DNA of 42,211 nt from Catenaria anguillulae PL171 (Eukaryota; Blastocladiomycota; Blastocladiomycetes; Blastocladiales; Catenariaceae). Below the pieces are notes generated by a model. It ran no database searches, was not told the DNA's origin, and was given only the letters and a program-made list of their open reading frames with translations. Where the stretch lies: the NCBI GenBank assembly GCA_002102555.1, contig MCFL01000207.1, forward strand, positions 1 to 42,211, read 5' to 3'. Below, in pieces: positions 8,732 through 18,582 of this stretch. The translations under genes and the position numbers were made by a program. Position 1 is the stretch's first letter; every line of letters begins with the position of its first letter.

Positions 8732-10918
8732 TCAAGTCGCAGCCGCCGAAACCCTCTCGCTTCCTTCCGCCTGGCCAACATCCTCGGCGCCGGCCTTGCG
8801 GCGCACCCGCTTGAGCACCTTGAGCACGCCGCCAGCATTGTCGTCGTCGCCATCCAACCTGGGCACGGGCGGCACCCTTTGGGCCTCGTCGTCGTCCTTG
8901 TCGCCGGCCAACCGCGACCGCGACTTGCTTCTCGACTTGCTCCTGCTCTTTTTGCTGCTGCCCGTGGTCGATCCGGCCTTGGTCGCCTTGCGGCTCGCCG
9001 ACCGACTCTTTGGGGCGGTCGCAGCAGCCGATGAAGGCTTGTTGTCCAAAATCATGAGCTCGACAATGTCTTCACTCAACTCTGCCACCCACTGCCACAA
9101 GCCCTTGATCCCCAAAAACAGCGTGGCGAGCACAAACAGGAACCACATGAACGACGTCGAGTCAAGCCACCAGTACCCGAGCACAAGAATCGTGGCCCAG
9201 CGTTTTGGGCCCATGCCCAGGAACCCGCGACTGCGATTGTGCTCGGCAGCAGTGGCCAATGGGGCGCCTGCGGCGGCATCCGACCCAAGCCCCGTGGCCG
9301 TGTTGGTGCCCGCCATGCTCGTCCCTGGGGTCACGGGCTCGAGCAATGCAGCAGGATCCACGGCGGCCGCCGACACTGGCCATTGTTGTTGTTGCGCTGG
9401 GTGTGCAAGGTAGTCGTCGGCCGCAGAGTACATCGAGTACCGCGAATGATACGCGTGTGCCGCGGTGCTGGGCGAGCTCGGCATGGCGTGTGGTGTGGGC
9501 GGGACGCGAAAGTACCCCGAGGGCGATTCCGAGGGGGTCACGGAAAACTCGGACCGTGCATCCATGCCCGTATAGTAGTCGTCGTCATAGTACACTGGCG
9601 GGGAGCGCAACGTGTGCGCAAGCGGCGGCGTGGAGGAGGGAGAGGGCGTTGGGTACAAGTCGTGCGAGGCCCCGCCGCCGCCGAGGAGCGATGCAGGGCG
9701 GCCGTGCGACCGCCGTTGGTGGGACCATCCGGGCGAACTTGGGCGGGATGACGGGTCGTACATTGGATGGCCAGGGATGCGGGTGGGTGAAAGAGGCGCG
9801 CGGTGCGGTTCGGGTGGGGATGCACGCCGGGCGGCCGCGGCGGCCATAGTAGCCGCGGTCGGCGTGACGGATCCCGAACCGCTGACCATGGATGCTGGGC
9901 GCAGCGACGACAAGGAGTGTGTGCCGTTGAGTGCGTCGAGCGTTGACTGGTGGCTGGCCTGCGTATACGTTGCACGGCGGCCTAGGCGGGCATCCATCAA
10001 GTGGTGGTCGTTGGTACGAGTGCTGAGGGCAGACCCGAGAGGTGAGCGGCGCGAGGGCTGGTGCGTGTTGCGCATGCGCAGGTTTGGGTGATATGACCGG
10101 CGAGTGCCCGACCCGGTGGCAGTGTGGCGGAAACTGGGCGTGGAACGGAACGACGTGATTGAGTAGCCCTCGTCATCATCGTCAGAGTCGGTGAATCCGG
10201 TCGACCGGCGGTGCGACGGCACTCGGCGGGCATTGATCTCGTCCGCATCGTTGTCTTCCTCGTCCGCAGGAGTCGACAGGACAGATCGTGCATCGGAAAT
10301 GAGCGACTCGAGCGTGCGTGACATGCGATGCAGCCTCAAGTCCACATCGGCGGCATCGTCCTCGGGCAGATGGACGGCATCCTTTTGCTTGATGGCGGCG
10401 GCCGAGTTGGATGGCGAGGCGTGGTGGTTGAGGATGCCCGCGAGGAACGAGTCCACTTGCGGAGGTGGCGGCGGCGGCATGGCGTGGGCGTTTTCCGGTG
10501 GCGGCACGCGAACACTGTTAGCGCCTGGAGTGCCAATCGAGGACGGGGCCGAGGCTGATCCAATGGCCGACCCGGTCGAGTTGAGCGACAGGTCCGTGAC
10601 TTGGCCGCGCAGGTCGAGAAGCACCGACGAGTGCTGCTGGATGGTGGACTTGACCGACAGGACCAAGTCCTCGAGCTCGCGCACCTTGCCAAACAGCAGG
10701 CCAGATGCTTGCCCGCCTAGGGCAGAGGTCAAGAAGTCCTCAACGGCTTGGCGCTGCTGGCCGTGGGCGTGGTCTGGTTGTTGCTGGTGTTGATGGTGCT
10801 GCAGCTGTTGTTGTTGATGTTGCTGGGCGGCGTCGTTGGCGGCGGGCGAGGCGGACGGGCGAGGTTGTTGCGGATGTTGGGAGGCGGCGGCGGCAAGTGC
10901 TTTGGTAAGATGATCCAT
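8732..10918 (-). CDS. Low-complexity protein with C-terminal membrane hairpin
   Basis: Single open frame of 728 residues from the ATG at 10918. The N-terminus (MDHLTKALAAAASQHPQQP) leads into His/Gln-rich tracts, then a probable coiled coil (LLFGKVRELEDLVLSVKSTI), a Pro-rich stretch (MPPPPPPQ) and long Ser/Arg/Pro/Ala-rich sequence. Two adjacent hydrophobic helices lie near residues 570-615 (ILVLGYWWLDSTSFMWFLFV, then LFLGIKGLWQWV). The tail carries SR repeats (SKSRSKSRSRS) and acidic residues. This suggests a tail-anchored or hairpin membrane protein with a long disordered cytosolic arm. I do not recognise a family. The antisense frames across this GC-rich gene are long but lack any domain. 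Confidence 0.65.
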   Translation of the reverse strand: MDHLTKALAAAASQHPQQPRPSASPAANDAAQQHQQQQLQHHQHQQQPDHAHGQQRQAVEDFLTSALGGQASGLLFGKVRELEDLVLSVKSTIQQHSSVLLDLRGQVTDLSLNSTGSAIGSASAPSSIGTPGANSVRVPPPENAHAMPPPPPPQVDSFLAGILNHHASPSNSAAAIKQKDAVHLPEDDAADVDLRLHRMSRTLESLISDARSVLSTPADEEDNDADEINARRVPSHRRSTGFTDSDDDDEGYSITSFRSTPSFRHTATGSGTRRSYHPNLRMRNTHQPSRRSPLGSALSTRTNDHHLMDARLGRRATYTQASHQSTLDALNGTHSLSSLRPASMVSGSGSVTPTAATMAAAAARRASPPEPHRAPLSPTRIPGHPMYDPSSRPSSPGWSHQRRSHGRPASLLGGGGASHDLYPTPSPSSTPPLAHTLRSPPVYYDDDYYTGMDARSEFSVTPSESPSGYFRVPPTPHAMPSSPSTAAHAYHSRYSMYSAADDYLAHPAQQQQWPVSAAAVDPAALLEPVTPGTSMAGTNTATGLGSDAAAGAPLATAAEHNRSRGFLGMGPKRWATILVLGYWWLDSTSFMWFLFVLATLFLGIKGLWQWVAELSEDIVELMILDNKPSSAAATAPKSRSASRKATKAGSTTGSSKKSRSKSRSKSRSRLAGDKDDDEAQRVPPVPRLDGDDDNAGGVLKVLKRVRRKAGAEDVGQAEGSERVSAAAT

Positions 10919-11738
10919 GGTACAATGCGCACACCGAGTCGCCGTGAATCGAATCCGGAATCAGGCCGGCCGGTGCGAATGGGGTATGTATGATGGCAGA
11001 AAAGTCTGACGCAGGCACACAAGGCACAAGGGCTGATCCGTCAATACTGTCCACTCTGCGACAAGGTCGTTGAAGAGGGTGAAAGGAGATGAGCAGGAGA
11101 GAGCGTGGTGTGGACAGCCCGGACGGACCTATCACTCTAAGGAGGGAGGAACTGAGCACAGGCAACTCGAGCTCGGAGATGAGACGGTGAGCTGAGCCAA
11201 GGCACTCTCTCGTTGGCGTTGGCGTTGGCGGCTGGGAGCTTGGGGACCCTTGCAATTGAGAGAGCGTTTCGAGCAACGGCGAGGTGTTGGTGGGCGTCGC
11301 TTGGCTGACGTGCTTCACCTTCAACACGCGTTCACAAGTTCGCAACCGTTCCGTTGTTTTTGAAGGAGCCTGGCCGCCTGCTTTTCCTCCATGCCGGGGC
11401 CGCCGCGGCCAGCATCATTCGCGCCGGCGCCACCACAGCTAGGCTCCGAGGCCGGCGGTAACGAGTGATGTCGCCGCCAACTCCATGTACTTTCACGGGG
11501 CAGGATGGTGCCAGCAGATCGACTCTGAACTGCCGCCACCCGCCAACGCCATCCTGATATGGGCAAACAAACACCAGGCAGGTGAACTGTTTCAGGTTTT
11601 GTCGACTTCGATCATGACTTGGACCCATGATCGACATTCATGATGTCACATGCTGATGCGTACATGACGTCATGGGAGTGATCAACGCCGATCTTGTCCA
11701 CGGAACTCGCAAGTCAATCCGTCTGGCGACAAAACATA
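10919..11738. other. Intergenic region upstream of two divergent genes
   Basis: About 820 nt between the minus-strand start at 10918 and the plus-strand ORF at 11739. It includes a short tandem GTTGGC repeat near 11214-11230. I see no gene or RNA here; it presumably holds 5' UTRs and promoters. Confidence 0.4.
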
Positions 11739-12341
11739 ATGAAGGGCACACAGCAGGTTGTGGCAGCAAGGGCGGCCGTTTGGGTGGGCACGTTGGAGGA
11801 ACAGCTCCTGCACTATGTGCCCGTCGACATGACCGATGTGCACTGGACCGTGCGCTTGCCAGATCAGTGTGTCCCGAATGCCGTGGTGGCGTTTGCGTCG
11901 CGGGTGTTGGTTGGCACGCCGTTGGGCGGGTTGTTCGAGCTCGTGTCTGTCGAGGGCAGCTTGCCGACCGTGGTGGCGACCTTAGAAGTGGGTGTTGGAC
12001 CTGTGCGTTTGGTGGCCATGGGTGATCCAGAATCGATTCCCGCTACTTTGCAATGCAACGAAGGCGATGTAGCGCACTTGGCGCATTGGGCGTTTTGTGA
12101 TACCCAGTTGTTTACACTAGCATTGCAAACAAGGGGCAACAAGTCGTTCAAACGAGTCTTGAGGCAATCTGTAGACCTGGGCATAACAGCTTGTCACACT
12201 ACTGAATGGGCTCAGCCAAATGTCAGAGATGTGACTGGCGGTAACTGTTGCCGAAAAGAAATAGTGGGTACAGGGCAGCATGACAAGTGTGTGACAGCTG
12301 AGTACCAGGTACTCTATTTATTGCATCCCAAAAGTACCTGA
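11739..12341 (+). CDS. Hypothetical protein, possibly truncated
   Basis: An open frame starts at ATG 11694 or 11739 (MKGTQQVVAARAAVWVG). The first 130 residues look protein-like, with alternating hydrophobic strands (VPNAVVAFASRVLVGTPLGG, PTVVATLEVGVGPVRLVAMG) such as are found in beta-propeller proteins. The last 40 or so residues look less coding-like and overlap the probable 3' end of the gene on the opposite strand. It may be the remnant of a longer gene, or its true end may be an unseen splice. No function can be assigned. Confidence 0.4.
   Translation: MKGTQQVVAARAAVWVGTLEEQLLHYVPVDMTDVHWTVRLPDQCVPNAVVAFASRVLVGTPLGGLFELVSVEGSLPTVVATLEVGVGPVRLVAMGDPESIPATLQCNEGDVAHLAHWAFCDTQLFTLALQTRGNKSFKRVLRQSVDLGITACHTTEWAQPNVRDVTGGNCCRKEIVGTGQHDKCVTAEYQVLYLLHPKST
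12317..12322 (-). terminator. Possible polyadenylation signal AATAAA
   Basis: Minus-strand AATAAA lies just under 100 nt beyond the stop at 12415 of the gene on that strand. It is a reasonable 3' processing signal, supported by position only. Confidence 0.3.
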
Positions 12342-12414
12342 GGATACAGCCAAATCAACGAGTAACACGTCTTGGCACCCAGCTTGCTTCCACGCCGCAA
12401 TGCTGTCCTTGACG

Positions 12415-14746
12415 TCAGCTGGCAAGCCCGCTGCACACAAGCCCAGCTGCCCAAAAGATGTTGCACAGGGCCAGGCGGGTTGGCCCAGTTTTCTTGTTGT
12501 CGTTCATGGGCGCAGCAAAGCCCGCCTCAATCAACTGCCTGCACGTCGGCGCCAAATTGTGCCCAACCCGCTCGAGCCACTTGAGAATCTCCTTGAGCAC
12601 CTCCAAGACGCGACCTTGGGGTGGCTCCTCCACAAAGTGGATGCCAGACCCTGAAGTATAGTGGATTTGGAACCACTCGCCTTGATGGGTAGCCAGAGAC
12701 GCGGCCGCATCCTCCTCCACAGCCTTGACGAGGGCCAGGTCCGTCCCTTCTTGCCGCTTGTACAGCTCGTATAACATCAACTCGATCATCACCTTGTACT
12801 GAGAGGGGATCTTGCCGTCCTTGTCACGGGGCGGGATTCCGCCGGTCGGATCACACCAGTCCGGATCGTCCATGGGAAGCAAACTGCGCCGATGGAACTC
12901 ATGGACTTGCGCGGCAGAGACGCTCCGTGGGTCCATGACGCGCCTGGTGGCGCGAGATGAGCCGGTCTTGTCATGCTTGGTGTCTTCTTTGGCCTCATCG
13001 GCCGTGTTGGCATGGAGTTCCTGGGCCGTCAGGTTGTAACCGACCGATCCATCAGAGCTGGGCATAGCCGCGGTTTGGTCGGGCAGCGATGAGATCAGCG
13101 CAGTCACGGGCGCAGTGGCGGCATGGTTGGCGGTGGCGCGAGAGGCAGGCGTGCGAGACGAGCGGCGGGGAGCGCGCGCCGAGACCAACGCCAACGTGCA
13201 CTGTCACCCCATGGCATGGCAAGTAAATGACAGCCAGCGTGCGGATGCCGGGATCCACGGCTGCAATGACGCCGACCTGCAGCTCGCTCGTGTCCTTTGG
13301 AGCGGGCAATGGGTTGCTGTCACCGAAACCAAGTGCACCACGAGCTGGAACGGAAATCTCCTTTGGCAATGGCGCGGGCTTGGGCAAGTCAGTCCAGGGC
13401 TGCCGAGAGCGGACGTGACGGACGAGCGGCAACGAGTCGGGCTTGTGAGCGGCAAGAAACTCAAACTCGTACACGCCTTTGCCAAGGTACCGGACGCGCG
13501 ACTGGTGCGTGAATGCGGTTTTGTCACGGATCGCGGCTGCCAGGCGGGCGAGGCCCTTGGTTGGGACGAATGGACCAAACTCCATGCGGGTAGCGTTGCC
13601 TGTGCTGGAAAAGACGCCAAAGCGGAGTTTGTGGTGCTGCGGGGCGCTGTCGTGCGAGGCCAGTTGCGAAGGCTGCAGAAACCATTCATGTAGAATGAGA
13701 AAGTCATACGAAGAGTGAGTTCGATATAGAAAGCGTACGAGAAGGCGAACGGCCTGGTATTCCGATTTCTTGGTACCAAAGCCGACCCATTTCACCTCAT
13801 CGGCCTCGACATACGGGACTTTGTACTTATCGTCCTTTTGACGACGGTTCATGCCCGAAAAGGCCAAGATGGCCAGGTCAATGGCCTTACCACCAACACC
13901 GTCAGTGGCCTTTGCGGCAACACCAAAGTCAACCGCACAGGCACGGAGGTAGTCTCGCGCAGCGTCGCGTGCGGCCACGGAAAGGTCCTTGTCGTCAGGC
14001 TTGGGGTGCGGGTTGTGGAGGCGATGAGCCGCCTCAGCCAGGCAGCCCACAGCGCCTGCCCGAAAACAAACCGCCGCCAACTCCTTGTACTTTCCAAACG
14101 TGGCCGCGGCCGCGTCAATCACAGGCTGGTACTTGTCGGAGTTCTTGCGCGGATCGAACGCTACAGTGCCCTCGGGCACGACGTGGGCGCGGACACGATA
14201 ACTTGCGCACATTTGTCCCTTGGCGCCAGCCTCCTTGTTGGCCTCGTGGAGGTTGTGGACAACCTATGGATTACAAAGCAACCCAAATGTGAGTGAATAG
14301 CGGACAGATTGAACAGCCGATAAGAAAAGACGCACTTGCTCGCCCTGCACCGTCCTAAAAGAGTGCAAAGAGGCGATCGGGCCGCCAAGCAGAACCATCA
14401 TGTTCTCATCGGTGTTGTTGTTTCTGCCGTCGACGGCCGAAGACGTGGGAGCGGTGGAGACGGCTGGTGTTGGCGCAGCAGCAGGCTCGTCCAAGTTGAT
14501 AGCCGGCGGGTCGACGTCAATGGGCGTACCGGCGCGGGTGGCGGGTTGCGGCACGTCCGCCATTTGCACGTCGCCTTCGCCGTCGGTGCCCGAGTCGTCG
14601 GACGTGTGCGGGGCCGGGGCATGAGCGGGAGCGGGCGGGGTGGTCGTGGTCGTGGCGGTCGCAGCGGGCTCCGGCTTGGCTTTAGCCTTGGGCTTGGGCT
14701 TGAGCACTATGGCCTCGGCTTGCGTGGGGTCCCATGCGTGGGCCAA
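12415..14746 (-). CDS. Protein with TnpB/Fanzor-like RuvC-I motif (tentative)
   Basis: Three minus-strand open segments join: a Pro/Ala/Thr-rich acidic N-terminus (14746-14336), a central segment (14263 to about 13202), and a C-terminal segment (from about 13020 to 12415). The first intron, 14264-14335 (72 nt, donor GTGCGT, acceptor ATAG), is clear; the second junction is uncertain, one solution being 13021-13201. The central part ends VGVIAAVDPGIRTLAVIY, which matches the RuvC-I strand of TnpB and its eukaryotic relatives the Fanzors (DPG, catalytic Asp). It is preceded by a VYEFEFLAAHKP strand and followed by SVSAAQVHEFHRR, both in positions expected for that family. I cannot see RuvC-II or RuvC-III, nor the Cys4 zinc finger, so a degenerate or domesticated copy, or a chance match, is possible. 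The 14746 codon is TTG; the first in-frame ATG is 14563, so a 5' exon may be missing. A coding-like stretch continues in the +1 frame past the stop to 12318. Confidence 0.4.
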
Positions 14747-15136
14747 AAGTTAAGTCAAGTTTCAAGTGGCGCTTGATCTGGATATAAATTAATTGCCCAG
14801 GCAATCTTCACCCACTTCACTTTGGCAGAATTGATATACTTGTTCGCATCATTCCAGACTATTCTGTTCAACTCTCGCTCACCGCCGCACTGGTCTCTTG
14901 TCTTCGGGACTCGTCCACTGGACGCATCGCCAATGAAAGCTTGTGTGCATTCATGATGGGAATGGCGGCTACCGAATTTCTTCAACTTTAGGTGATCAAG
15001 AGCACGGTGACCGGTATGAGACACCAGACTGCGCAGTATCCTTTGGCGGAAGCAATCCTCGCATTGAGTAGTGAGTGGCAAGCGCAGGAGCAGTTGGAAT
15101 CGTTTACTGATGACACATTTGAGCACAATCAGCGCA
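14747..15136. other. Interval with one unassigned minus-strand frame
   Basis: About 390 nt between the Fanzor-like gene and the end of the F-box-like gene. A minus-strand frame of 130 residues (14755-15147) contains a CEDC motif and a Trp-rich end (KWVKIAWAINLYP). It overlaps the preceding stop, and I could not find a convincing splice to the downstream exon. It could be a 5' exon of the 12415-14746 gene or non-coding. Confidence 0.3.
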
Positions 15137-16906
15137 TCAAAAAACATTCGTCAGCTTCTTGATCCGATCATAAACAACCCCATACTCGTCGGCCATGGCA
15201 GGATCCGCAGCCAGCTCAGCACTCAGTTTTTTATAGTCCCACGCAACGGCAAGATGGTTTTGCGGAACGATAAACAACACTTTGCTCATATCGTCCTGGT
15301 TCAACGTCCACCGATATGTCCTGCTGGAAATAGTGCGAAAGAAGGGCATGGTGGAAGCGTGCAGCACATTGGCCATGCTTGCAAAGTAGTCGAGACTTGG
15401 GGACATGTAACTGGGGAAATTGTTGATGCCTGAATAGTGCAATGGCGAGAGCCAGCCAAGTGAGCAACAAAAATACTGATTCATGGCCAGCTCGTATCCA
15501 CAATTGTGTTACGTACCTTGGCACACAATCTCGCCTAACAAATCCTTTGGTGTACGTGCCACAAACATCCTCATCGCCTCCAAATTCTGTTGATTCACAA
15601 CCACCCGATTCAACACAAGTCCCAGCTCACGCGCATCCAACAACTGATTGTCAAACAAGACGGGCAAATACGTGTCGTTCTGGCCACGGAAGCAGTAATC
15701 AAGAATCGCGTGCCCGACCATGTCGCGTGCAGACGGGAGGGTCTTGATTTGGTCGATGAGCGCCAGGTCGTACTTTGCAAACAAGCGCATGGACACGGCA
15801 CAGTCATGCGAATTGGCGCACATCAGCACGCTCATGTACCTTGGGTAGCGCGACGCTTGCGAGAGGATGTGCTGGAAAAAGTTGGGTTTGAACGTGACCA
15901 AATGGTCCATGAGCAGCGTGATGCGGTCGGGATCGGTGGCAAGGCCAAGAGTGTTGAGACAAATAGACCACAGGATCGGGTCATTGGCGAGCATGGAGAC
16001 GAATTGGGTCACGGTGGATGTGTAGTCGACGCCAAATGCGGCAGGAATGGCCTCAAACAGAGCGAGGGACCAATCGGCGGTGGCGAGCCAAAGAAAGAAG
16101 TGGACTGGAGAAAGACATGTGTCGGCATCTGAACCCGAGGCCAAGTCGTGGACAATGGACCCAATCGAGTGTGAGTCATGCAGCATGAGCCTTGCCCAGT
16201 AAGTAAAGGGAAGTGCGGGATACGTGTCTGTAAGTTGACCGTTGGGAAACAAGTCAGCCACGAGCCGTTGAATGATGAAGGTGAAAAAGTCGGGTTGGCC
16301 AAGCCGGATCGCGAACACGGCCAAGTGAAGGAGGTCGGGCACGGCTTGCCAGCGTACAGTCACGTCTGGCTTGACGGGGGCATGCAAGGAATCGAGCCGC
16401 GAGCAGATAAGGTTCTCGCTACCACCTAGGCCGTCCGTGTGCCGCCGATAAGGGCCGCGATCGCTCACCAACCAGGTGGCAAGTGACAGAATCTGACCTT
16501 GAAGTAGATTGAGGGGCGGATCGGTCGGCAAGCGCGCAAGGCCCGCGCCGGGTTTCGGTTGCAGGACAATGCCATGGACTGGATCGCCCGGTTGACAAGG
16601 CAGGCAGGATTGAAGCAGTTTCGAGAGCTTTGTTTCCAGCTGAAAGGAAGGAATGGGGACCCCCAGGCTGAACGGAACTGAGCCGTGTGAAGTGGGTGCA
16701 AGAGGCTCGAGAAAGACGAGGCGATACGCCCAAGACCGCAGCACGGGAGACATTTGCGCGGCATTGGAGGCCAGTCGAGTGGACACGACGAGGTCTGTGC
16801 GCGGGTGGGCCAGAGACAGAATGGACGCCCACAGCTCGATTGGGACGCGATCCATGGACACCGTGTCATTGCTTATGGTATTCAAGCCGGGGTTGGCGGC
16901 GGACAT
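15137..16906 (-). CDS. F-box-like protein of unknown target
   Basis: Two exons, 16906-15517 and 15429-15137, joined by an 87-nt intron (donor GTACGT, acceptor TTCAG), give 560 residues. The start chosen is the ATG at 16906 (MSAANPGLN). Residues about 18-60 (RVPIELWASILSLAHPRTDL...) look like an F-box: hydrophobic LP-x-E-L-type opening followed by a short helical repeat and a W-containing end. The rest is helical and hydrophobic with spaced leucines (LLHLAVFAIRLGQPDFFTFI, VSMLANDPILWSICL), as in long solenoid or ankyrin-like substrate adaptors. If the F-box is real, it would recruit a target to an SCF ubiquitin ligase. The target is unknown, and the family assignment is tentative. Confidence 0.65.
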
Positions 16907-17284
16907 TTCCGAGGCGAGCGAGGTCAATGCTTGAGCTGACTGCGCACTGTTTTAGTGTGATTCATGCTTGCATGTGTAGGCATTATGTTCGTTCTGTATG
17001 TATATATACGTTAGTGTTTTCACCTGCCGCCGGTGATTGGTGTCGGGTAAACCGCCTCGATGAATCAACATCGTCTCCACGGCAAGTTGAAGTTGAAGCG
17101 CAGTCGCGAGACACCGACTTGTCCCGCTCTCGAGCTCGCAGCTCTGACAAATTGCTTAACGCTACGCCAAGCGATACATACTGGTATGACAAATCCACAT
17201 GCAAATGCAAGCAAGGCCAATGAATGATAAATCCGTATCTGACCCCATCCTGCACTGCCAGCTGAGCACACGGCAACATTCCAA
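16907..17284. promoter_or_regulatory. Divergent promoter region
   Basis: This 378-nt interval lies between the minus-strand F-box-like gene and the plus-strand methyltransferase gene. It is AT-richer than the flanking coding DNA and contains a TATATATAC stretch near 16998-17010. The promoter assignment rests on orientation and composition. Confidence 0.4.
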
Positions 17285-18314
17285 ATGCAGCGCATCGCCG
17301 CAGTGGCCCGTCTCTTCAAGCATCCTCTCCAGCCCGCCTCACAACTTGCCGCCGTCACCGCCGCCACCTATCGTTCGTCCGCCTTGTCCACGACTGCCGC
17401 CGTCGATTCTTCCCCGCAAACCGACACTGACGCTCGAAAGACCAAGATCCTCGAACAACTCGCCATGGATAACCGCAAAATGACCGATGTGATTGCCGAT
17501 GCCCGTGCATCAGGCCAAGAACGTGCGGTTACACATTGTGGGATCTTTGCTCATGTTCATTCCTCAAGCTCATCCGTTTGCCGTAAATGTGTGGATTTGT
17601 GCAGCGTGGGAGAAGATGTACCAGGAAGGCGTGACCCCTTGGGACAAGGGTGAGATTGCTCCAGCGCTCGCCAAGCTCATTGCTGAAGGCAAGGTTCCCG
17701 AAGGTCGTATTTTGATCCCTGGCTGTGGTCGTGTACGTGGTTCTCAATTCGAGTCTTGGCTCGTTGCTTTCCACAATAGTACTTACCTGTCCCTCATTCA
17801 TCCTACCCAGGGAGTCGATATCTTTGCTCTCGCTACGCCCACTCGCACCGCCGTCGGCATCGACATTGCCCCCTCTGCCGTGTCGCACTGCACTGCCAAG
17901 CTCGCCGCGCACCCAAACCCAAACGCCCACTTTGTGCTTGCCGACTTTTTCAAATTCACCGAAGCCGACCTCCCCGCAGCCGTCCGTCACGACACCCCGG
18001 CTGGCTCTATTCCTCAATTTGACGCCCTGTATGACTACACGTTCCTTTGTGCGTTGCCACACACAATGCGAGACGACTGGGCCCGTCGTGTGACCGAGCT
18101 GGTCAAGCCTGGCGGCACGCTCATTACGCTCATGTACCCGCTCGACGATACACGGCCCGTGGACGATGGCCCGCCGTTCCCGCAAAGCGTCGCGAGGTAT
18201 CGCGAATTGCTTGCAGGCAAGTTTGGGTGGATTGAGGTGGAGATGAGTGATTGTGAGAGTTTTCCTGCGAGGGCTGGCAGGGAAAAGGTTGCTGTGTGGA
18301 GGAAGAAGGAGTAG
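17285..18314 (+). CDS. TPMT-family S-adenosylmethionine-dependent thiol methyltransferase
   Basis: Three exons (17285-17522, 17605-17732, 17811-18314) with introns of 82 and 78 nt (donors GTGCGG, GTACGT) give 289 residues. The spliced protein reads WEKMYQEGVTPWDKGEI, then GRILIPGCGRGVDIFALA (SAM-binding motif I), VGIDIAPSAV, and a DALYDYTFLCALPH motif, the hallmark order of thiopurine/thiol methyltransferases. Fungal and plant members methylate thiols, sulfide-type toxins or halide ions. The first 40 residues are rich in Arg, Ala and Ser without acids (MQRIAAVARLFKHPLQ), typical of a mitochondrial targeting leader, so matrix localisation is inferred. The second intron falls exactly within the GCGR/GVD motif, which confirms the splice. 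The substrate cannot be told from sequence. Confidence 0.88.
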
Positions 18315-18402
18315 GTAGGGGACTTGTGTTTTGATGTTTTAGTGACAAGTGGCAATGACATTAATTGGAGCAAGCGGACTATGATATATACAAGGGTTCG
18401 GG

Positions 18403-18419
18403 AAAAAAAAAAAAAAAAA
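18403..18419 (+). repeat. Poly(A) tract of 17 nt
   Basis: Seventeen consecutive A residues about 90 nt after the methyltransferase stop codon, between convergent genes. I see no flanking target-site duplication, so retroposition is not supported. Confidence 0.8.
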
Positions 18420-18582
18420 GAATAGCGCAAGTGGTTGCTTGGGCCATGGGCTAGGGCAAAAGACGGCGAAAAGAAATGGACCTTGGCGAACTAGTGGAGA
18501 GAGGTTGGAGGGGAGCATAGCATATTTACTGAGATATCTACAAAAATGAAGAGCATCCCGACGGCATGGGACGGCTGGCGAT

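Noticed and set aside
10191-10793. A 200-residue plus-strand open frame inside the 8732-10918 gene, and a 257-residue one at 8640-9413
   Set aside because: They are antisense to a GC-rich, Ser/Ala-rich coding region, have no domain, and their composition mirrors the codon bias of the opposite strand.
14755-15147. A separate minus-strand gene of 130 residues
   Set aside because: It overlaps the stop of the F-box-like gene, lacks a recognisable domain, and no donor fits a splice into the following exon. It is kept only as an uncertain interval.
18403-18419. Poly(A) tract as the 3' end of a retroposed copy
   Set aside because: The neighbouring methyltransferase gene still has introns and no target-site duplication is visible.
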